From NCBI GenBank assembly GCA_012798695.1, contig JAAZMR010000028.1, positions 117,142 to 181,141 on the forward strand: 64,000 nucleotides of DNA. The letters run 5' to 3'. A program made the position numbers and the translations under genes. This document shows, piece after piece, positions 1 through 9,113 of this stretch. Source of the stretch: Bacillota bacterium. Lineage in GTDB: Bacteria; Bacillota; Limnochordia; DTU087. Every line of letters begins with the position of its first letter. The first letter of the stretch is position 1. Under the pieces are notes generated by a model, which worked only from the letters and a program-made list of their open reading frames with translations, ran no database searches and had not been told where the DNA came from.

Positions 1-526
1 TAAAGCTCACTTTCTCGGCAGGACAACCGATGGTCTGGAGAAGCTCATCTCTAATACCTGGAGAGACGGCAATGAAATGGGTAGTACCTTTGGCTAGGAG
101 TCTTTCCATGAATTGGCGCCATCTACGTTGTTGCACATCCCGATGTGTTGGCAAGATCTCGTTATGATAGCTTACCACTACCGGATAGTTGAGCTTGTTT
201 CCGTAGTTTAGTGCCAAACGGGTAACTAGACCGGCTTTGGCGCCATGAGCATGGACTATATCAAAGGGATGGCGGTGAAGGAAGCGAGCAAACCGCCGGA
301 TAACCAGTGGATCGACCCAAGGGCGTACGCCATCACCAATATCCAGAGGCAAGATCCGGCAGACCCCGATCGTTCTTAGACGTTGCATCAGCGTTTCTTC
401 TATTGAGCAGGCCACGGTAATCTCATAGCCGGCTCGCCTTAATCCAGCCATCAAGATTTCCACATGGGTTAACATACCTCCGGCTGCGGGCCGGATAACT
501 TGAAGTATTCGGGAGATATTACTCAC
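1..526 (-). CDS. Glycosyltransferase family 4, N-terminal part (runs off the window)
   Basis: I translated this open frame by hand because the ORF track omits it. It starts near ISRILQVIRPAAGGM and continues with HVEILMAGLRRAGYE, FDIVHAHGAKAGL and FIAVSPGIRDELL. This is the N-terminal GT-B Rossmann domain of group 1 glycosyltransferases that move sugars from nucleotide-sugars to envelope glycans. The donor-binding C-terminal domain lies beyond the left edge. The GTG start at 526 fits the family N-terminus, although AAGGA sits directly against it; another in-frame GTG lies at 568. It follows nadE on the same strand but behind a strong terminator. The acceptor cannot be told. Confidence 0.75.
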   Translation of the reverse strand, partial: MSNISRILQVIRPAAGGMLTHVEILMAGLRRAGYEITVACSIEETLMQRLRTIGVCRILPLDIGDGVRPWVDPLVIRRFARFLHRHPFDIVHAHGAKAGLVTRLALNYGNKLNYPVVVSYHNEILPTHRDVQQRRWRQFMERLLAKGTTHFIAVSPGIRDELLQTIGCPAEKVSF

Positions 527-614
527 TCCTTGCGACCAACATGATGTCTCTGCCCTATTCTGGCCCACCTTCTATTTTTCCCCTTACCGGTAGTATCATC
601 CTCATTGCAGCGCA

Positions 615-650
615 CAAAAAACCAGGAAATGCCTGATTGCACTCCCTGGT
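615..650 (-). terminator. Rho-independent terminator behind nadE
   Basis: On the minus strand ACCAGG and AGTGC pair with GCATT and CCTGGT around a short AATCA loop, followed by TTTTTTG. It lies about 55 bases behind the nadE stop and separates nadE from the glycosyltransferase. Confidence 0.8.
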
Positions 651-704
651 CTCTAGCACGTACTGTAGTTTTTGCTATCTCTATCTCCAATAAGCTAGCA
701 CCGG

Positions 705-2384
705 TTATGTAAGCGCCTCTTCCGCTATTTCTACAGAAGATGCTTCACTGCCATCGTCATCCCACAGCCACTGATAGCTCGATACCAAAGGCATCCGCCA
801 GCCGCTGCCAAACCCCCGCTTCGATACTCTCAACCCCGGAGCAGCCTGGTTCCGCTTATACTCAGTCCGCAAGAGAAGCCGGAGAACACGATCAACGGTC
901 TCTATCGGATAGCCTGCTTCCCTAACTTCATGTCTAGTCTTGCCTTCCTCGATAAACAACCGCAAGATGCCGTCAAGGATACTGTAAGGGGGCAGAGTGT
1001 CTGTATCTTTCTGATCGGGCCGCAATTCAGCCGAGGGAGGCTTAGTCATGGTCGACGCCGGGATAATCGCTTGCTCCCGATTGATCCAATTGGCTAGACG
1101 ATAGACATCAGATTTGTAGACATCACTGAGCACCGCTAGGCTCCCACACATATCACCATACAAAGTAGTATATCCCACCGCCAGCTCCGATTTGTTGCTG
1201 GCATTGAGTAACAGCCAGCCATACTTGTTGGAAAGAGCCATCCAGAACAGCCCTCGCAACCGGGCCTGGATATTCTCCTCAACTACGTCCAGATTGATGT
1301 CAATAAAGCAATCTGCCATAGTCCCCTTTACACTAGCCAAGGCATCAGAGATAGGGATGATCTGCATATCACAGCCTAGGTTCTTTGCCAAGGCCCGGGC
1401 ATCAATCATAGAACTAGTGGGTGAATAAGGACTGGGTAGAGAAATGCCGTGGACATACTCCGGTCCCAAGGCTGCAACGGCCAGACAAGCCACTACAGCC
1501 GAATCCAACCCCCCGGACAAACCCAATACGACATCAGTAAACCCAGATTTCCTCATATAATCCCGTATACCCAGAATCAGAGCATCATGCAACATGGCGA
1601 TGGAATTAGTAGTAACTGGTGGCATTTCGCCCCTCAACTTACGATCTTCCATCTCCACGATTAGGAGCTCTTCCCGAAAAGGCTGAGTCCTGGCACAGAT
1701 GTTTCCCTCAGCATCTACAGCCAGCGATTGTCCAGCAAAAATCGATTCATCATTGGCACCTACCTGGTTAACCCAAATCACCGGTTTGGCGGTCTTGCGA
1801 GCCCTTTGGCTCAGCAATCCTTGGATAGCAGCCTCCTGGCCAAAATAGTAAGGGAAACTGCCGATATTGACCAAAAGATCCGCTCCCGCTCCGGCTTGGG
1901 TCTGCATGAGGCTATCTGGTCCCCCTAGCTCTTCCCCGATCGTGACACCTATGGACAAACCGTCTAGATCAAAGCAGTCAGTGGACTGGCCTGAGGCAAA
2001 ATACCGTGCCTCATCCAATAAATCGTAATCTGCCAACACCCGCTTATGCCGAGAAATGATACCTCCCTGGCCATCTAGCAAAAAGGCAGTATTGTATAGG
2101 GCCTTCTCCAGTCCTAGGCCATTAGGAAGGCTTTCAACCCCACCGATGATTACCGCAATACCCTGGATACTCTTCCGCAGTGTCTCCACAGCCTTCATGG
2201 CGGCAGTTACAAACCCACTGCGAGTCAGAAGGTCCCGGGGAGGATAGCCGGTAATAGCCATTTCCGGGAACACGATTAGGCGACACCCCTGCTTTTTGGC
2301 CCGGGCAGCATATTCCTGGATCCTACGAGTATTACCCTTCAGATCCCCGATTGCAAAATTCAGCTGTGCTAGTGCGATCTTCAA
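705..2384 (-). CDS. nadE: NAD+ synthetase with N-terminal nitrilase-type domain, nucleophile Cys apparently missing
   Basis: Makes NAD+ from deamido-NAD+, ATP and a nitrogen donor. The protein has 559 residues. A carbon-nitrogen hydrolase domain (about 1-250) is followed by an NAD synthase domain with the PP-loop motif GLSGGLDS at about 288-295. In the glutaminase domain Glu41 (VFPEMAITGYPP) and Lys114 are present. The position expected to hold the nucleophile (family motif ICEDIW) reads TIGEELGG, so Gly150 replaces Cys. This suggests an ammonia-dependent enzyme or ammonia from another source. The start is TTG with AAGGTGA upstream. It forms a single-gene unit bounded by a terminator. Confidence 0.93.
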   Translation of the reverse strand: MKIALAQLNFAIGDLKGNTRRIQEYAARAKKQGCRLIVFPEMAITGYPPRDLLTRSGFVTAAMKAVETLRKSIQGIAVIIGGVESLPNGLGLEKALYNTAFLLDGQGGIISRHKRVLADYDLLDEARYFASGQSTDCFDLDGLSIGVTIGEELGGPDSLMQTQAGAGADLLVNIGSFPYYFGQEAAIQGLLSQRARKTAKPVIWVNQVGANDESIFAGQSLAVDAEGNICARTQPFREELLIVEMEDRKLRGEMPPVTTNSIAMLHDALILGIRDYMRKSGFTDVVLGLSGGLDSAVVACLAVAALGPEYVHGISLPSPYSPTSSMIDARALAKNLGCDMQIIPISDALASVKGTMADCFIDINLDVVEENIQARLRGLFWMALSNKYGWLLLNASNKSELAVGYTTLYGDMCGSLAVLSDVYKSDVYRLANWINREQAIIPASTMTKPPSAELRPDQKDTDTLPPYSILDGILRLFIEEGKTRHEVREAGYPIETVDRVLRLLLRTEYKRNQAAPGLRVSKRGFGSGWRMPLVSSYQWLWDDDGSEASSVEIAEEALT

Positions 2385-2425
2385 ACAATCACCTTCCCTT
2401 TGTAGAGAACACCTCTGGCCTTTCC

Positions 2426-2431
2426 ATTATA
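2426..2431 (-). promoter_or_regulatory. nadE: Candidate -10 element for nadE
   Basis: TATAAT on the minus strand lies about 42 bases upstream of the nadE TTG start. No good -35 box is seen at 17 bases, so this is weak. Confidence 0.3.
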
Positions 2432-2504
2432 TATCATTCTAGCAGGCTGGCCAGGGCCTATGCAAGACGTACCAGGCTGGATTCAGAGACTCTCTGCCGA
2501 AATG

Positions 2505-2513
2505 TGATATAAT
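2505..2513 (+). promoter_or_regulatory. Extended -10 promoter for the DUF2103-like gene
   Basis: TGATATAAT fits an extended -10 (TG-N-TATAAT) about 95 bases upstream of the start. No convincing -35 box is seen, which is common for extended -10 promoters. Confidence 0.45.
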
Positions 2514-2601
2514 AGCCAAAACGAGTAAGAGTTCACCCGTCCATTCGCCATTCAATGATCGGCAAAGATGGGGCGCCCTATAGACACATTCTAGAGGATG
2601 A

Positions 2602-3264
2602 GTGACCATGCCCAAGAAGCACCGGCGCGGTGGTGTAAAACAGCAACACTCTATTGTTCCTGGTATACGCAAGCGGCTCCAAAAAATCGCAGCATGCCCT
2701 TATGTGCGGGCGGTCACGCCTGGCCGTATTTCCGCGGCCGTTGGCAGCCAGCAACCGATGATCGTGTTCCAATATTTCCAAAAGACAGGAATGAAGCTCA
2801 GCGGAAAAGTTCCGGGAGCCGTACAAGAGATCTTCGTAGTCAGCTCCAACAAAGAAGCTGCTCTCAACTGGCTGGTAACTGCCGAGCTGGTTCTTTTGGA
2901 GGAAAACCGACCAGGAAAAGCTTACAGCCAGCGCAAAACCAAGCCTGCCAATGAGGAAATCCATCTTGCTCCAGAGGCTTCCCCTGATACCATTCAGCGA
3001 TATATGCAATCACCTAGCTCAAACTTCAGACCCCTAGAAGTGCCTATTGGTGAGCGAATGAATGGCCAGATCCGCCGCTTTAGAGATGAGCTGATCCGAC
3101 AAGAGAAAAAGGAAAAACAAGCAGCCCTCTCAGCCAAGCGGAAACGGCCAAAAGAGCCCCACACCTCATCTGCCACACCTGTCACCATGGAGGAGTGGCT
3201 TGAGGCAGCCGATACGCAAGATACTGCTTACTGGCAAAAGATCAAGGCCCAGAAGGGCCCGTGA
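2602..3264 (+). CDS. DUF2103-like protein (predicted metal-binding family), function unknown
   Basis: A basic 220-residue protein. The first 100 residues (KHRRGG, SIVPGIRKRLQKIA, PYVRAVTPGRIS, ending in a VVSSNKEAALNWLV helix) resemble the DUF2103 family as I remember it; this should be confirmed with a profile search. The remaining 120 residues are charged and probably disordered, with a Lys/Arg-rich stretch (KKEKQAALSAKRKRPKE) that could bind nucleic acid. GAGG lies upstream. Translation starts at GTG 2602 or ATG 2608. The gene is convergent with typA, only six bases apart, with no terminator between them. No function is claimed. Confidence 0.55.
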   Translation: MTMPKKHRRGGVKQQHSIVPGIRKRLQKIAACPYVRAVTPGRISAAVGSQQPMIVFQYFQKTGMKLSGKVPGAVQEIFVVSSNKEAALNWLVTAELVLLEENRPGKAYSQRKTKPANEEIHLAPEASPDTIQRYMQSPSSNFRPLEVPIGERMNGQIRRFRDELIRQEKKEKQAALSAKRKRPKEPHTSSATPVTMEEWLEAADTQDTAYWQKIKAQKGP

Positions 3265-3270
3265 GTCTGC

Positions 3271-5091
3271 TTATTTTGGCCGGTTGCGTTGGCTGCGATC
3301 GAGCACAGCCTTCCGCAGGCGGATACTCTTAGGCGTAATCTCCACTAGCTCATCTTCAGCCACAAAGGCCAGAGCCTCCTCCAAGGAAAAAATACGCGGT
3401 TCATCGATCTTCGGTGCAATATCTGCCGTAGCTGACCGCATATTGGTGACATGCTTTTTCTTGGCTATGTTGACATCGAGATCATTCTCCCGACAGTTTT
3501 CACCGATAATCATTCCTTCATATACCATAGTGCCCGGCCGGATAAAGAGTATGCCTCTCTCTTGAATGTTATTGATCGCATAGGCAGTGGCTTCCCCTGT
3601 TTCCCAAGCTACCAGGGCTCCACTGGTTCGCTGGGAGATATCTCCCCGGTAGGGGCCATATCCGTAAAAGGTATAGTGCATTACACCATTGCCCTTGGTT
3701 TCTGTGAGAAACTCAGAGGCAAAACCAATCAGCCCTCGGGTAGGAACTGTAAATTCCAGTTTCAACCGATTGTCACCCATCTGGGACATATTAAGCAGCT
3801 CGCCACGGCGGGTCCCGAGATTATCCATAACTACCCCCAGATATTCCGTGGGTATGTCCACGACCAAGCGCTCCAAGGGCTCCATGATACCGGCATCTGA
3901 CTCATGGAGAATCACCTGGGGCTTGGAGACAGCCATCTCGTAGCCTTCCCGCCTCATGTTCTCAATCAAGATAGAAAGATGCAATTCCCCTCTACCAGCT
4001 ACCTCAAACACATCGGGGCTATCGGTGGCCCTTACTCTCAATGCGACATTTACTCTCTTTTCCCGCTCTAGCCGGTCCCACAAATGGCGGCTGGTCAGAT
4101 ACTTGCCTTCCTGACCGGCAAAGGGACTATCATTCACCCGAAACAGCATCATGAGCGTAGGCTGGTCAACCTCCAATGGTGGTAAAGGAGCCGGCTGTTC
4201 TACTGAAGTAATCGTATCACCAATCTCGACATTGTCCATACCGGCTAGAGCCACGATCTCCCCCACTGGTGCGTGATCCGCAGGGACCCGTCTTAGATTT
4301 TCGAAGACAAATAACTGACCAACAGTCTCTTTCTGCAATTTGTCGGTGCCGCCTCGGGTTACCACAACCTGATCACCCCGACTGAGTGTGCCATTGTGCA
4401 GACGACCGATGGCAATGCGCCCTATATATGAATCATAATCCAGAGTACTGACCATCAGCTGCAACGGGGCCTGGGGGCTACCTGCAGGTGCTGGTACATA
4501 GTTAACTATCGCCTCTAGAAGTGCTCTTACCGAGCCTTGACCTGCTTGGATGACAGCCAGAGCATCATCCAGCTCTTCGGCAACTATCCCCAACCGGGCA
4601 GTCCCATAGAGCACGGGGTAGTCGAGCAGCTCTTCATCGGCTCCTAGGTCAATAAACAAATCCAAGACCTCGTCGACCACCTCTAAAGGGCGGCAATCCG
4701 GGCGGTCTATCTTGTTGATTAAGACGATAGGCTGTACTCGGCGAGCCAGCGCTTTCTGCAACACAAAGCGCGTTTGAGGCATAGGACCCTCAAAGGCATC
4801 CACTACCAATAGAGCTCCATCTACCATATCCATGATCCGCTCTACCTCGCCACCAAAGTCGGTATGGCCGGGAGTATCGACGATATTGATCTTATAGTCT
4901 CCATACATGACGGCAGTGTTCTTGGCTAGGATCGTAATACCCCGTTCCCGCTCTAGATCATCGGAATCAAGTACTCGATCTTGTATATCGGCATTGGACC
5001 GAAAGACACCGGTCTGTTTGAGTATGCCATCCACTAAGGTTGTTTTGCCATGGTCTACATGAGCAATAATTGCTACATTACGTAATTCCAT
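3271..5091 (-). CDS. typA: Translational GTPase TypA/BipA
   Basis: A ribosome-associated GTPase linked to stress, cold growth and ribosome assembly. The 606 residues run from the G1 loop HVDHGKTTL and effector region RERGITI, through [14 protein letters not shown] and NKIDRP, to EF-G-like domains and a TypA-specific C-terminus, the full family length. The ORF track starts at 5175, but ATG 5091 has AGGAGG nine bases upstream and matches the family N-terminus ([16 protein letters not shown]). A 14-base near-palindrome, TATACACATGTATA, lies in the leader at 5167-5180. Its meaning is unknown. Confidence 0.96.
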   Translation of the reverse strand: MELRNVAIIAHVDHGKTTLVDGILKQTGVFRSNADIQDRVLDSDDLERERGITILAKNTAVMYGDYKINIVDTPGHTDFGGEVERIMDMVDGALLVVDAFEGPMPQTRFVLQKALARRVQPIVLINKIDRPDCRPLEVVDEVLDLFIDLGADEELLDYPVLYGTARLGIVAEELDDALAVIQAGQGSVRALLEAIVNYVPAPAGSPQAPLQLMVSTLDYDSYIGRIAIGRLHNGTLSRGDQVVVTRGGTDKLQKETVGQLFVFENLRRVPADHAPVGEIVALAGMDNVEIGDTITSVEQPAPLPPLEVDQPTLMMLFRVNDSPFAGQEGKYLTSRHLWDRLEREKRVNVALRVRATDSPDVFEVAGRGELHLSILIENMRREGYEMAVSKPQVILHESDAGIMEPLERLVVDIPTEYLGVVMDNLGTRRGELLNMSQMGDNRLKLEFTVPTRGLIGFASEFLTETKGNGVMHYTFYGYGPYRGDISQRTSGALVAWETGEATAYAINNIQERGILFIRPGTMVYEGMIIGENCRENDLDVNIAKKKHVTNMRSATADIAPKIDEPRIFSLEEALAFVAEDELVEITPKSIRLRKAVLDRSQRNRPK

Positions 5092-5243
5092 AATAGGTTG
5101 GCCTCCTGTTAGCAAAAAACGGACAGATCTAAGACTACCCATCCTCTTTAGTCTGATCAAGAAGGGTATACACATGTATAGAAATGCTTCTGCCTTTACC
5201 TGAAATCAATCGAGACGCGTTTACCCCGCAGCGGAAAGAAGGT

Positions 5244-5780
5244 TTAGGCAAATCCCGGAACAACTAGTCGCGAGATATACGCAAAGAGAGTGCCCACCAA
5301 ACTGCCTGCCAGTACATCAGTGGGATAATGAACTCCAACATAGATGCGAGACCAGCCCACTAAGGCTGCCCACACAACCCAAAGCAAAGAGTAGCCAGGA
5401 AAAGCTAGTGCATAGCTTATTCCCACAGCGAAACTAGCAGTCGTATGCCCGGAGGGAAAAGAATAGGCACAGATAGGGACATTAAAAGTACGGATCTGTT
5501 CTAGTCGGAAGATCGGGCGGGGGCGGTTCACCAACCGCTTGACCACATGACTAACAAAATGGCTGCTAGCTAAAGCCGCCAAAGCCCGGCTGCCGGCAAT
5601 CACATAGGGAGAACGGCGTTGGCTCAGCCCGGCGAATATGGCAGCAAGGGTAATGCCAATGGTAAACCCTGCACTACCGGTCCGAGTCACCCAAACAGAT
5701 AATGTATCCAACAGCCCACATTTGCAGCGTGTATTAAATAAGCGAAACAACCACTCATCACTATCACGAATTGTTGACAA
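5244..5780 (-). CDS. PAP2-family membrane phosphatase
   Basis: A 178-residue integral membrane phosphatase. All three PAP2 signature segments are visible: KRLVNRPRP, the PSGHT segment with the catalytic-type His, and SRIYVGVHYPTDV. Five to six hydrophobic helices surround them. Relatives dephosphorylate undecaprenyl pyrophosphate or phosphatidylglycerophosphate and also lipid phosphates; the substrate cannot be assigned here. The start is TTG with GGGGAGGGG five bases upstream. It sits upstream of typA on the same strand, about 150 bases away, so it may be co-transcribed with it. Confidence 0.85.
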   Translation of the reverse strand: MSTIRDSDEWLFRLFNTRCKCGLLDTLSVWVTRTGSAGFTIGITLAAIFAGLSQRRSPYVIAGSRALAALASSHFVSHVVKRLVNRPRPIFRLEQIRTFNVPICAYSFPSGHTTASFAVGISYALAFPGYSLLWVVWAALVGWSRIYVGVHYPTDVLAGSLVGTLFAYISRLVVPGFA

Positions 5781-6024
5781 CCTGACCCCTCCCCCTCGGA
5801 TAGTCTTAGTTTACCACATCTACCGCCGAAGCGCAGTATGAAATTTGCCGCGCAAAATCCAGACCAACCACCTGATCTTTGGTCCATTGGATAAGGCTTC
5901 CTCTAGACTCAACTATTGCCCAATCTAATCATGGCAAATCTGTACAGACTAACCCTAGATGCGAATCAGCCAGCATCTCTCGAGTTTTTCCACGATCTGT
6001 CAGCGGGAACAGGAGGAGCTAACT

Positions 6025-7692
6025 ATGACATATGACAAATACCGGCCCCGGGTCGCCTATTTTTGCATGGAATATGGGCTCGACGAATCTCTGCCAATCT
6101 ATGCGGGGGGATTGGGGGTCCTAGCCGGAGATATCCTCAAAACCGCCTTTGACCTAAAACTACCCTTCATAGGAATAGGCATCCTGTGGAAGGAAGGATA
6201 TACTACTCAGCTGATTAACGAACACGGGTGGCCATATGATAGACCCGCTACCTATACTAGAGACACACTTCAGGATATCGGTATTACCATACATATAACC
6301 ATCAGGGGTGAACAAGTACCGGTAAGGGTATGGCGGGTCGATAGTTTTGGCAATGCTCCGCTGTATCTGCTTGATACTGCCGTACCTGGCAGCAGCTATG
6401 ATTGGGTGACACGGCGATTATATGGAGGTACTCCCCAAGACAGGATCGCCCAGGAAATAGTGCTCGGCATTGGCGGTATCAGAGCTCTGGAGGCCCTGGG
6501 CCATACAGTTGATGTATATCACTTCAATGAAGGGCATGCAGTCCTAGCCGGTATTGAGCTAATCAGACGAAAAAAGGCCAAAGGACTCACTTTTGATGAA
6601 GCCCTGGAAGCTACTCGGAGGGAGGTTGTGTTCACTACTCACACCCCCGTGATGGCTGGCAATGAGGAACATGAACACAGTCTCTTGCGGTACATGGGAG
6701 CCTATGATGGCTTGTCATGGGAAGAAATGCGCCGTATCGGTGATGAACCCTTTAACATGACTGTAGCAGGCCTGCGTCTTGCCCATCTTGCCAACGGCGT
6801 CTCCAAGCTGCATGGCATGACTGCGAGGGCCATGTGGTCAGATAAGGATGACCGAGCCCCCATCGTGGCCATTACTAATGGAGTCCATGTTGATACTTGG
6901 ATGCATCCCAACATGCGCCGCGCCTATGAATCCCGCTTAGGCCTCTGGGCTCCCCATACGCAAGCCAAGCGAGAGCTTCTACAGGCGATCGCCAAAAGAA
7001 CCGGAGTCCAGCTTAACCCACAGTCCTTGCTGATCGGTTTTGCCCGCCGTGCGGCTATGTACAAGCGGCCTGATCTGATTTTCCAACGCATGGATATCAT
7101 AGGGCCCCTCCTGGAAAGCGGCCGCGTACAAATGGTCTTTTCCGGAAAGACCCATCCTCAAGACGAGTCAAGCAAACACCTCGTCAGCAAAATCACAGAG
7201 ATAACCCAATACTTTCCTCAGAGTGTGGTTTTCCTAGAAAACTACGATATGGAATTGGGGCGCCTGCTGACAGCCGGCTGCGATGTCTGGCTAAATAACC
7301 CGCAAAGACCCCTGGAGGCTTCAGGTACATCCGGCATTAAGGCCGCGCTTAACGGCTGCCTGAACCTCAGTGTTCTAGATGGATGGTGGATAGAAGGTTG
7401 TCAACATGGGGTTAATGGTTGGCAATTTGGTGGTGGATATGAAGGGCACAATCAAAGCCAATACGACTTGGCCAGCCTTTACGAAATGCTCTTACAGGAG
7501 GTGCTTCCTACCTACTATGAGAATCCCAGCCGCTGGCAGAACATGATGCTGGCCAGTATCAATACAGCCTATCATCGGTTTTCTTCTCAGCGCATGCTGA
7601 CAGAGTACTATAATATTTTGTATCAACCATCCAGAACCGTCAAACTGTTAGCAGAAGAGATTGAGCAGGTCATGATCGGCACCTTGCACTAG
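6025..7692 (+). CDS. glgP: Alpha-glucan (glycogen/maltodextrin) phosphorylase, short form
   Basis: Releases glucose-1-phosphate from alpha-1,4-glucans with phosphate, using pyridoxal phosphate. The 555 residues match the compact GT35 phosphorylases of thermophiles and anaerobes, shorter than the roughly 800-residue classical form. Visible are YFCMEYGLDESLPIYAGG at the start, HFNEGHA, FTTHTPV, RRAAMYKRPDL, and the cofactor-site region EASGTSGIKAALNG with the PLP lysine. ATG 6025 has AGGAGG eight bases upstream, so the track start at 5959 is rejected. No other glycogen gene is next to it, but pgi and manA lie close by on the other strand. Confidence 0.93.
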   Translation: MTYDKYRPRVAYFCMEYGLDESLPIYAGGLGVLAGDILKTAFDLKLPFIGIGILWKEGYTTQLINEHGWPYDRPATYTRDTLQDIGITIHITIRGEQVPVRVWRVDSFGNAPLYLLDTAVPGSSYDWVTRRLYGGTPQDRIAQEIVLGIGGIRALEALGHTVDVYHFNEGHAVLAGIELIRRKKAKGLTFDEALEATRREVVFTTHTPVMAGNEEHEHSLLRYMGAYDGLSWEEMRRIGDEPFNMTVAGLRLAHLANGVSKLHGMTARAMWSDKDDRAPIVAITNGVHVDTWMHPNMRRAYESRLGLWAPHTQAKRELLQAIAKRTGVQLNPQSLLIGFARRAAMYKRPDLIFQRMDIIGPLLESGRVQMVFSGKTHPQDESSKHLVSKITEITQYFPQSVVFLENYDMELGRLLTAGCDVWLNNPQRPLEASGTSGIKAALNGCLNLSVLDGWWIEGCQHGVNGWQFGGGYEGHNQSQYDLASLYEMLLQEVLPTYYENPSRWQNMMLASINTAYHRFSSQRMLTEYYNILYQPSRTVKLLAEEIEQVMIGTLH

Positions 7693-7876
7693 AAATTGCG
7701 TCCCCCATACGCTCACACTCATCTGGCAATGGAAGTCTCTACTAGCGCGCTCTTTACCTCGTGGTTCGGTCAACCTCCTCAACCCGGAGCAGCTTACCTT
7801 GTGAGATGAGCTCCATAGCCGCTTTCGCTATGTTGGTTTCTCATGGTTCATTGGCCCGAAGCCAACATTTTGAGTA
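7693..7876. other. Non-coding stretch between glgP and the manA terminator
   Basis: No credible gene. It holds a hairpin CATAGC-cgctttc-GCTATG (7815-7833), flanked by TGAGA and TCTCA that can extend the stem across an internal loop. It could end glgP transcripts, but there is no clear U-tract. Confidence 0.35.
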
Positions 7877-7907
7877 AACAAAAACGCGACGTACCATAAT
7901 ACGCCGC
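7877..7907 (-). terminator. Terminator behind the pgi-manA unit
   Basis: On the minus strand GCGGCGTA pairs with TACGTCGC around a TTATGG loop, followed by GTTTTTGTTT. It lies about 100 bases beyond the manA stop. Confidence 0.7.
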
Positions 7908-8006
7908 CAAACAGCCCTTACTCTATGCTGTAGCTGCATCTGCTCCGAACCTGTTCTTCGATAGCAGTGATACTATCAGCTGCAGCCTGAAAGCGATTTA
8001 CCAAGG

Positions 8007-9113
8007 CTATGCTAGAGGTACATAACTAGTTCGATAGTCCCCTAAACCTGCGACCCTATTGGTAATATCTGAGTAGGTATAACCGTGCAGGATCAGAGAT
8101 TCAATGATATTACGCCGAATATCTGGTACATAGCATTTCATCAACCTGCCGGTACCATTAAGCAAATACCGGTTTGTGTAAGCAGGAACTAGAACTGAAG
8201 TACCTGATTCTAGGGTAGTATAGCTTTCAGGTTGATTGATACATTGCAGCTCGAAATTCCCTTCCAGGCAAGTGAGAAGATGGAATCTCTCACCTTGAGT
8301 TGCTTCTTCCATAGCACCATCAATCGCCAGCAGCTCTAGAGCAAAATAACGATTGGCTACCATGATGGTCCGCTCACCTTGTGGGGCTGCCATCACCAAA
8401 CCCTTTACCGCGTCACTTCTCTGCCCCGAAAACTGAATCACATCCAAGGCCTGCTTGATATGAAGAGGTCGGTAATTACCGGCTGCATCGATTCGATCCC
8501 AATCATAGAGTCGATAGACCGTATCCGAGTTCTGCTGGATCTCCGCCACCACGACCCCACTGCCTAGGGCATGCACAACACCAGCCGGTACATCAAAAAC
8601 ATCTCCCGGCTTCACCGGCACCCGACCAAGGGATTTCTGGATAGTGCCGTGTCTGATAGCATCTCGTAGGGATTCACGGGTTGTCCCAGGCTGTAGGCCA
8701 TAAATGATTTCAGCTCCTGGGTCGGCGGCGATTACATACCAAGCTTCCCACTTCCCCGGCTCCCCTACTTCGTGATTAGCGGCATACTCATCATCAGGAT
8801 GCACCTGAACTGACAAATAGTCATTAGCATCAAGGATTTTCAGAAGCAAGGGAAACTTGACTAGGGCGGAGTCAGGCAGGGATGTGCCGATCAAGTCTCG
8901 GCCATAGAGCCCTACTAGCTCAGGTAAGGACTGTCCGGCTAAAGGCCCCTGAGAGACTACGCTTACCCCATGGGCATGGGAGGCAACCTCCCAACTCTCT
9001 CCAATATTGCTGCCGGGAAGAGCTCGTCCAAATAGCTTGTTTAGTGCAGTTCCACCCCAGACCTTTTCCTTATATATCGGATGAAACTTAAAGGGATAAG
9101 GCAATACCACCAT
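8007..9113 (-). CDS. manA: Mannose-6-phosphate isomerase, class I
   Basis: Interconverts mannose-6-phosphate and fructose-6-phosphate, linking mannose and GDP-mannose metabolism to glycolysis. The 368 residues form the compact Bacillus-type cupin enzyme. The zinc-site residues are in place: Gln and His of SVQVHPDDEYA, Glu of GKWEAWY, and His of PAGVVHALG. ATG 9113 has GGAGG five bases upstream. The start overlaps the pgi stop as TAATG, which implies translational coupling. The gene ends in TAG, showing that TAG is an ordinary stop in this genome. Confidence 0.95.
   Translation of the reverse strand: MVVLPYPFKFHPIYKEKVWGGTALNKLFGRALPGSNIGESWEVASHAHGVSVVSQGPLAGQSLPELVGLYGRDLIGTSLPDSALVKFPLLLKILDANDYLSVQVHPDDEYAANHEVGEPGKWEAWYVIAADPGAEIIYGLQPGTTRESLRDAIRHGTIQKSLGRVPVKPGDVFDVPAGVVHALGSGVVVAEIQQNSDTVYRLYDWDRIDAAGNYRPLHIKQALDVIQFSGQRSDAVKGLVMAAPQGERTIMVANRYFALELLAIDGAMEEATQGERFHLLTCLEGNFELQCINQPESYTTLESGTSVLVPAYTNRYLLNGTGRLMKCYVPDIRRNIIESLILHGYTYSDITNRVAGLGDYRTSYVPLA

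Noticed and set aside
5092-5175. ORF-track extension of TypA (MCIPFLIRLKRMGSL...)
   Set aside because: The extra 28 residues are not part of the family and AGGAGG sits before ATG 5091.
5167-5180. Near-palindrome TATACACATGTATA upstream of typA
   Set aside because: AT-rich 14-mers like this occur by chance and no known regulator uses it, so I do not list it as an operator.
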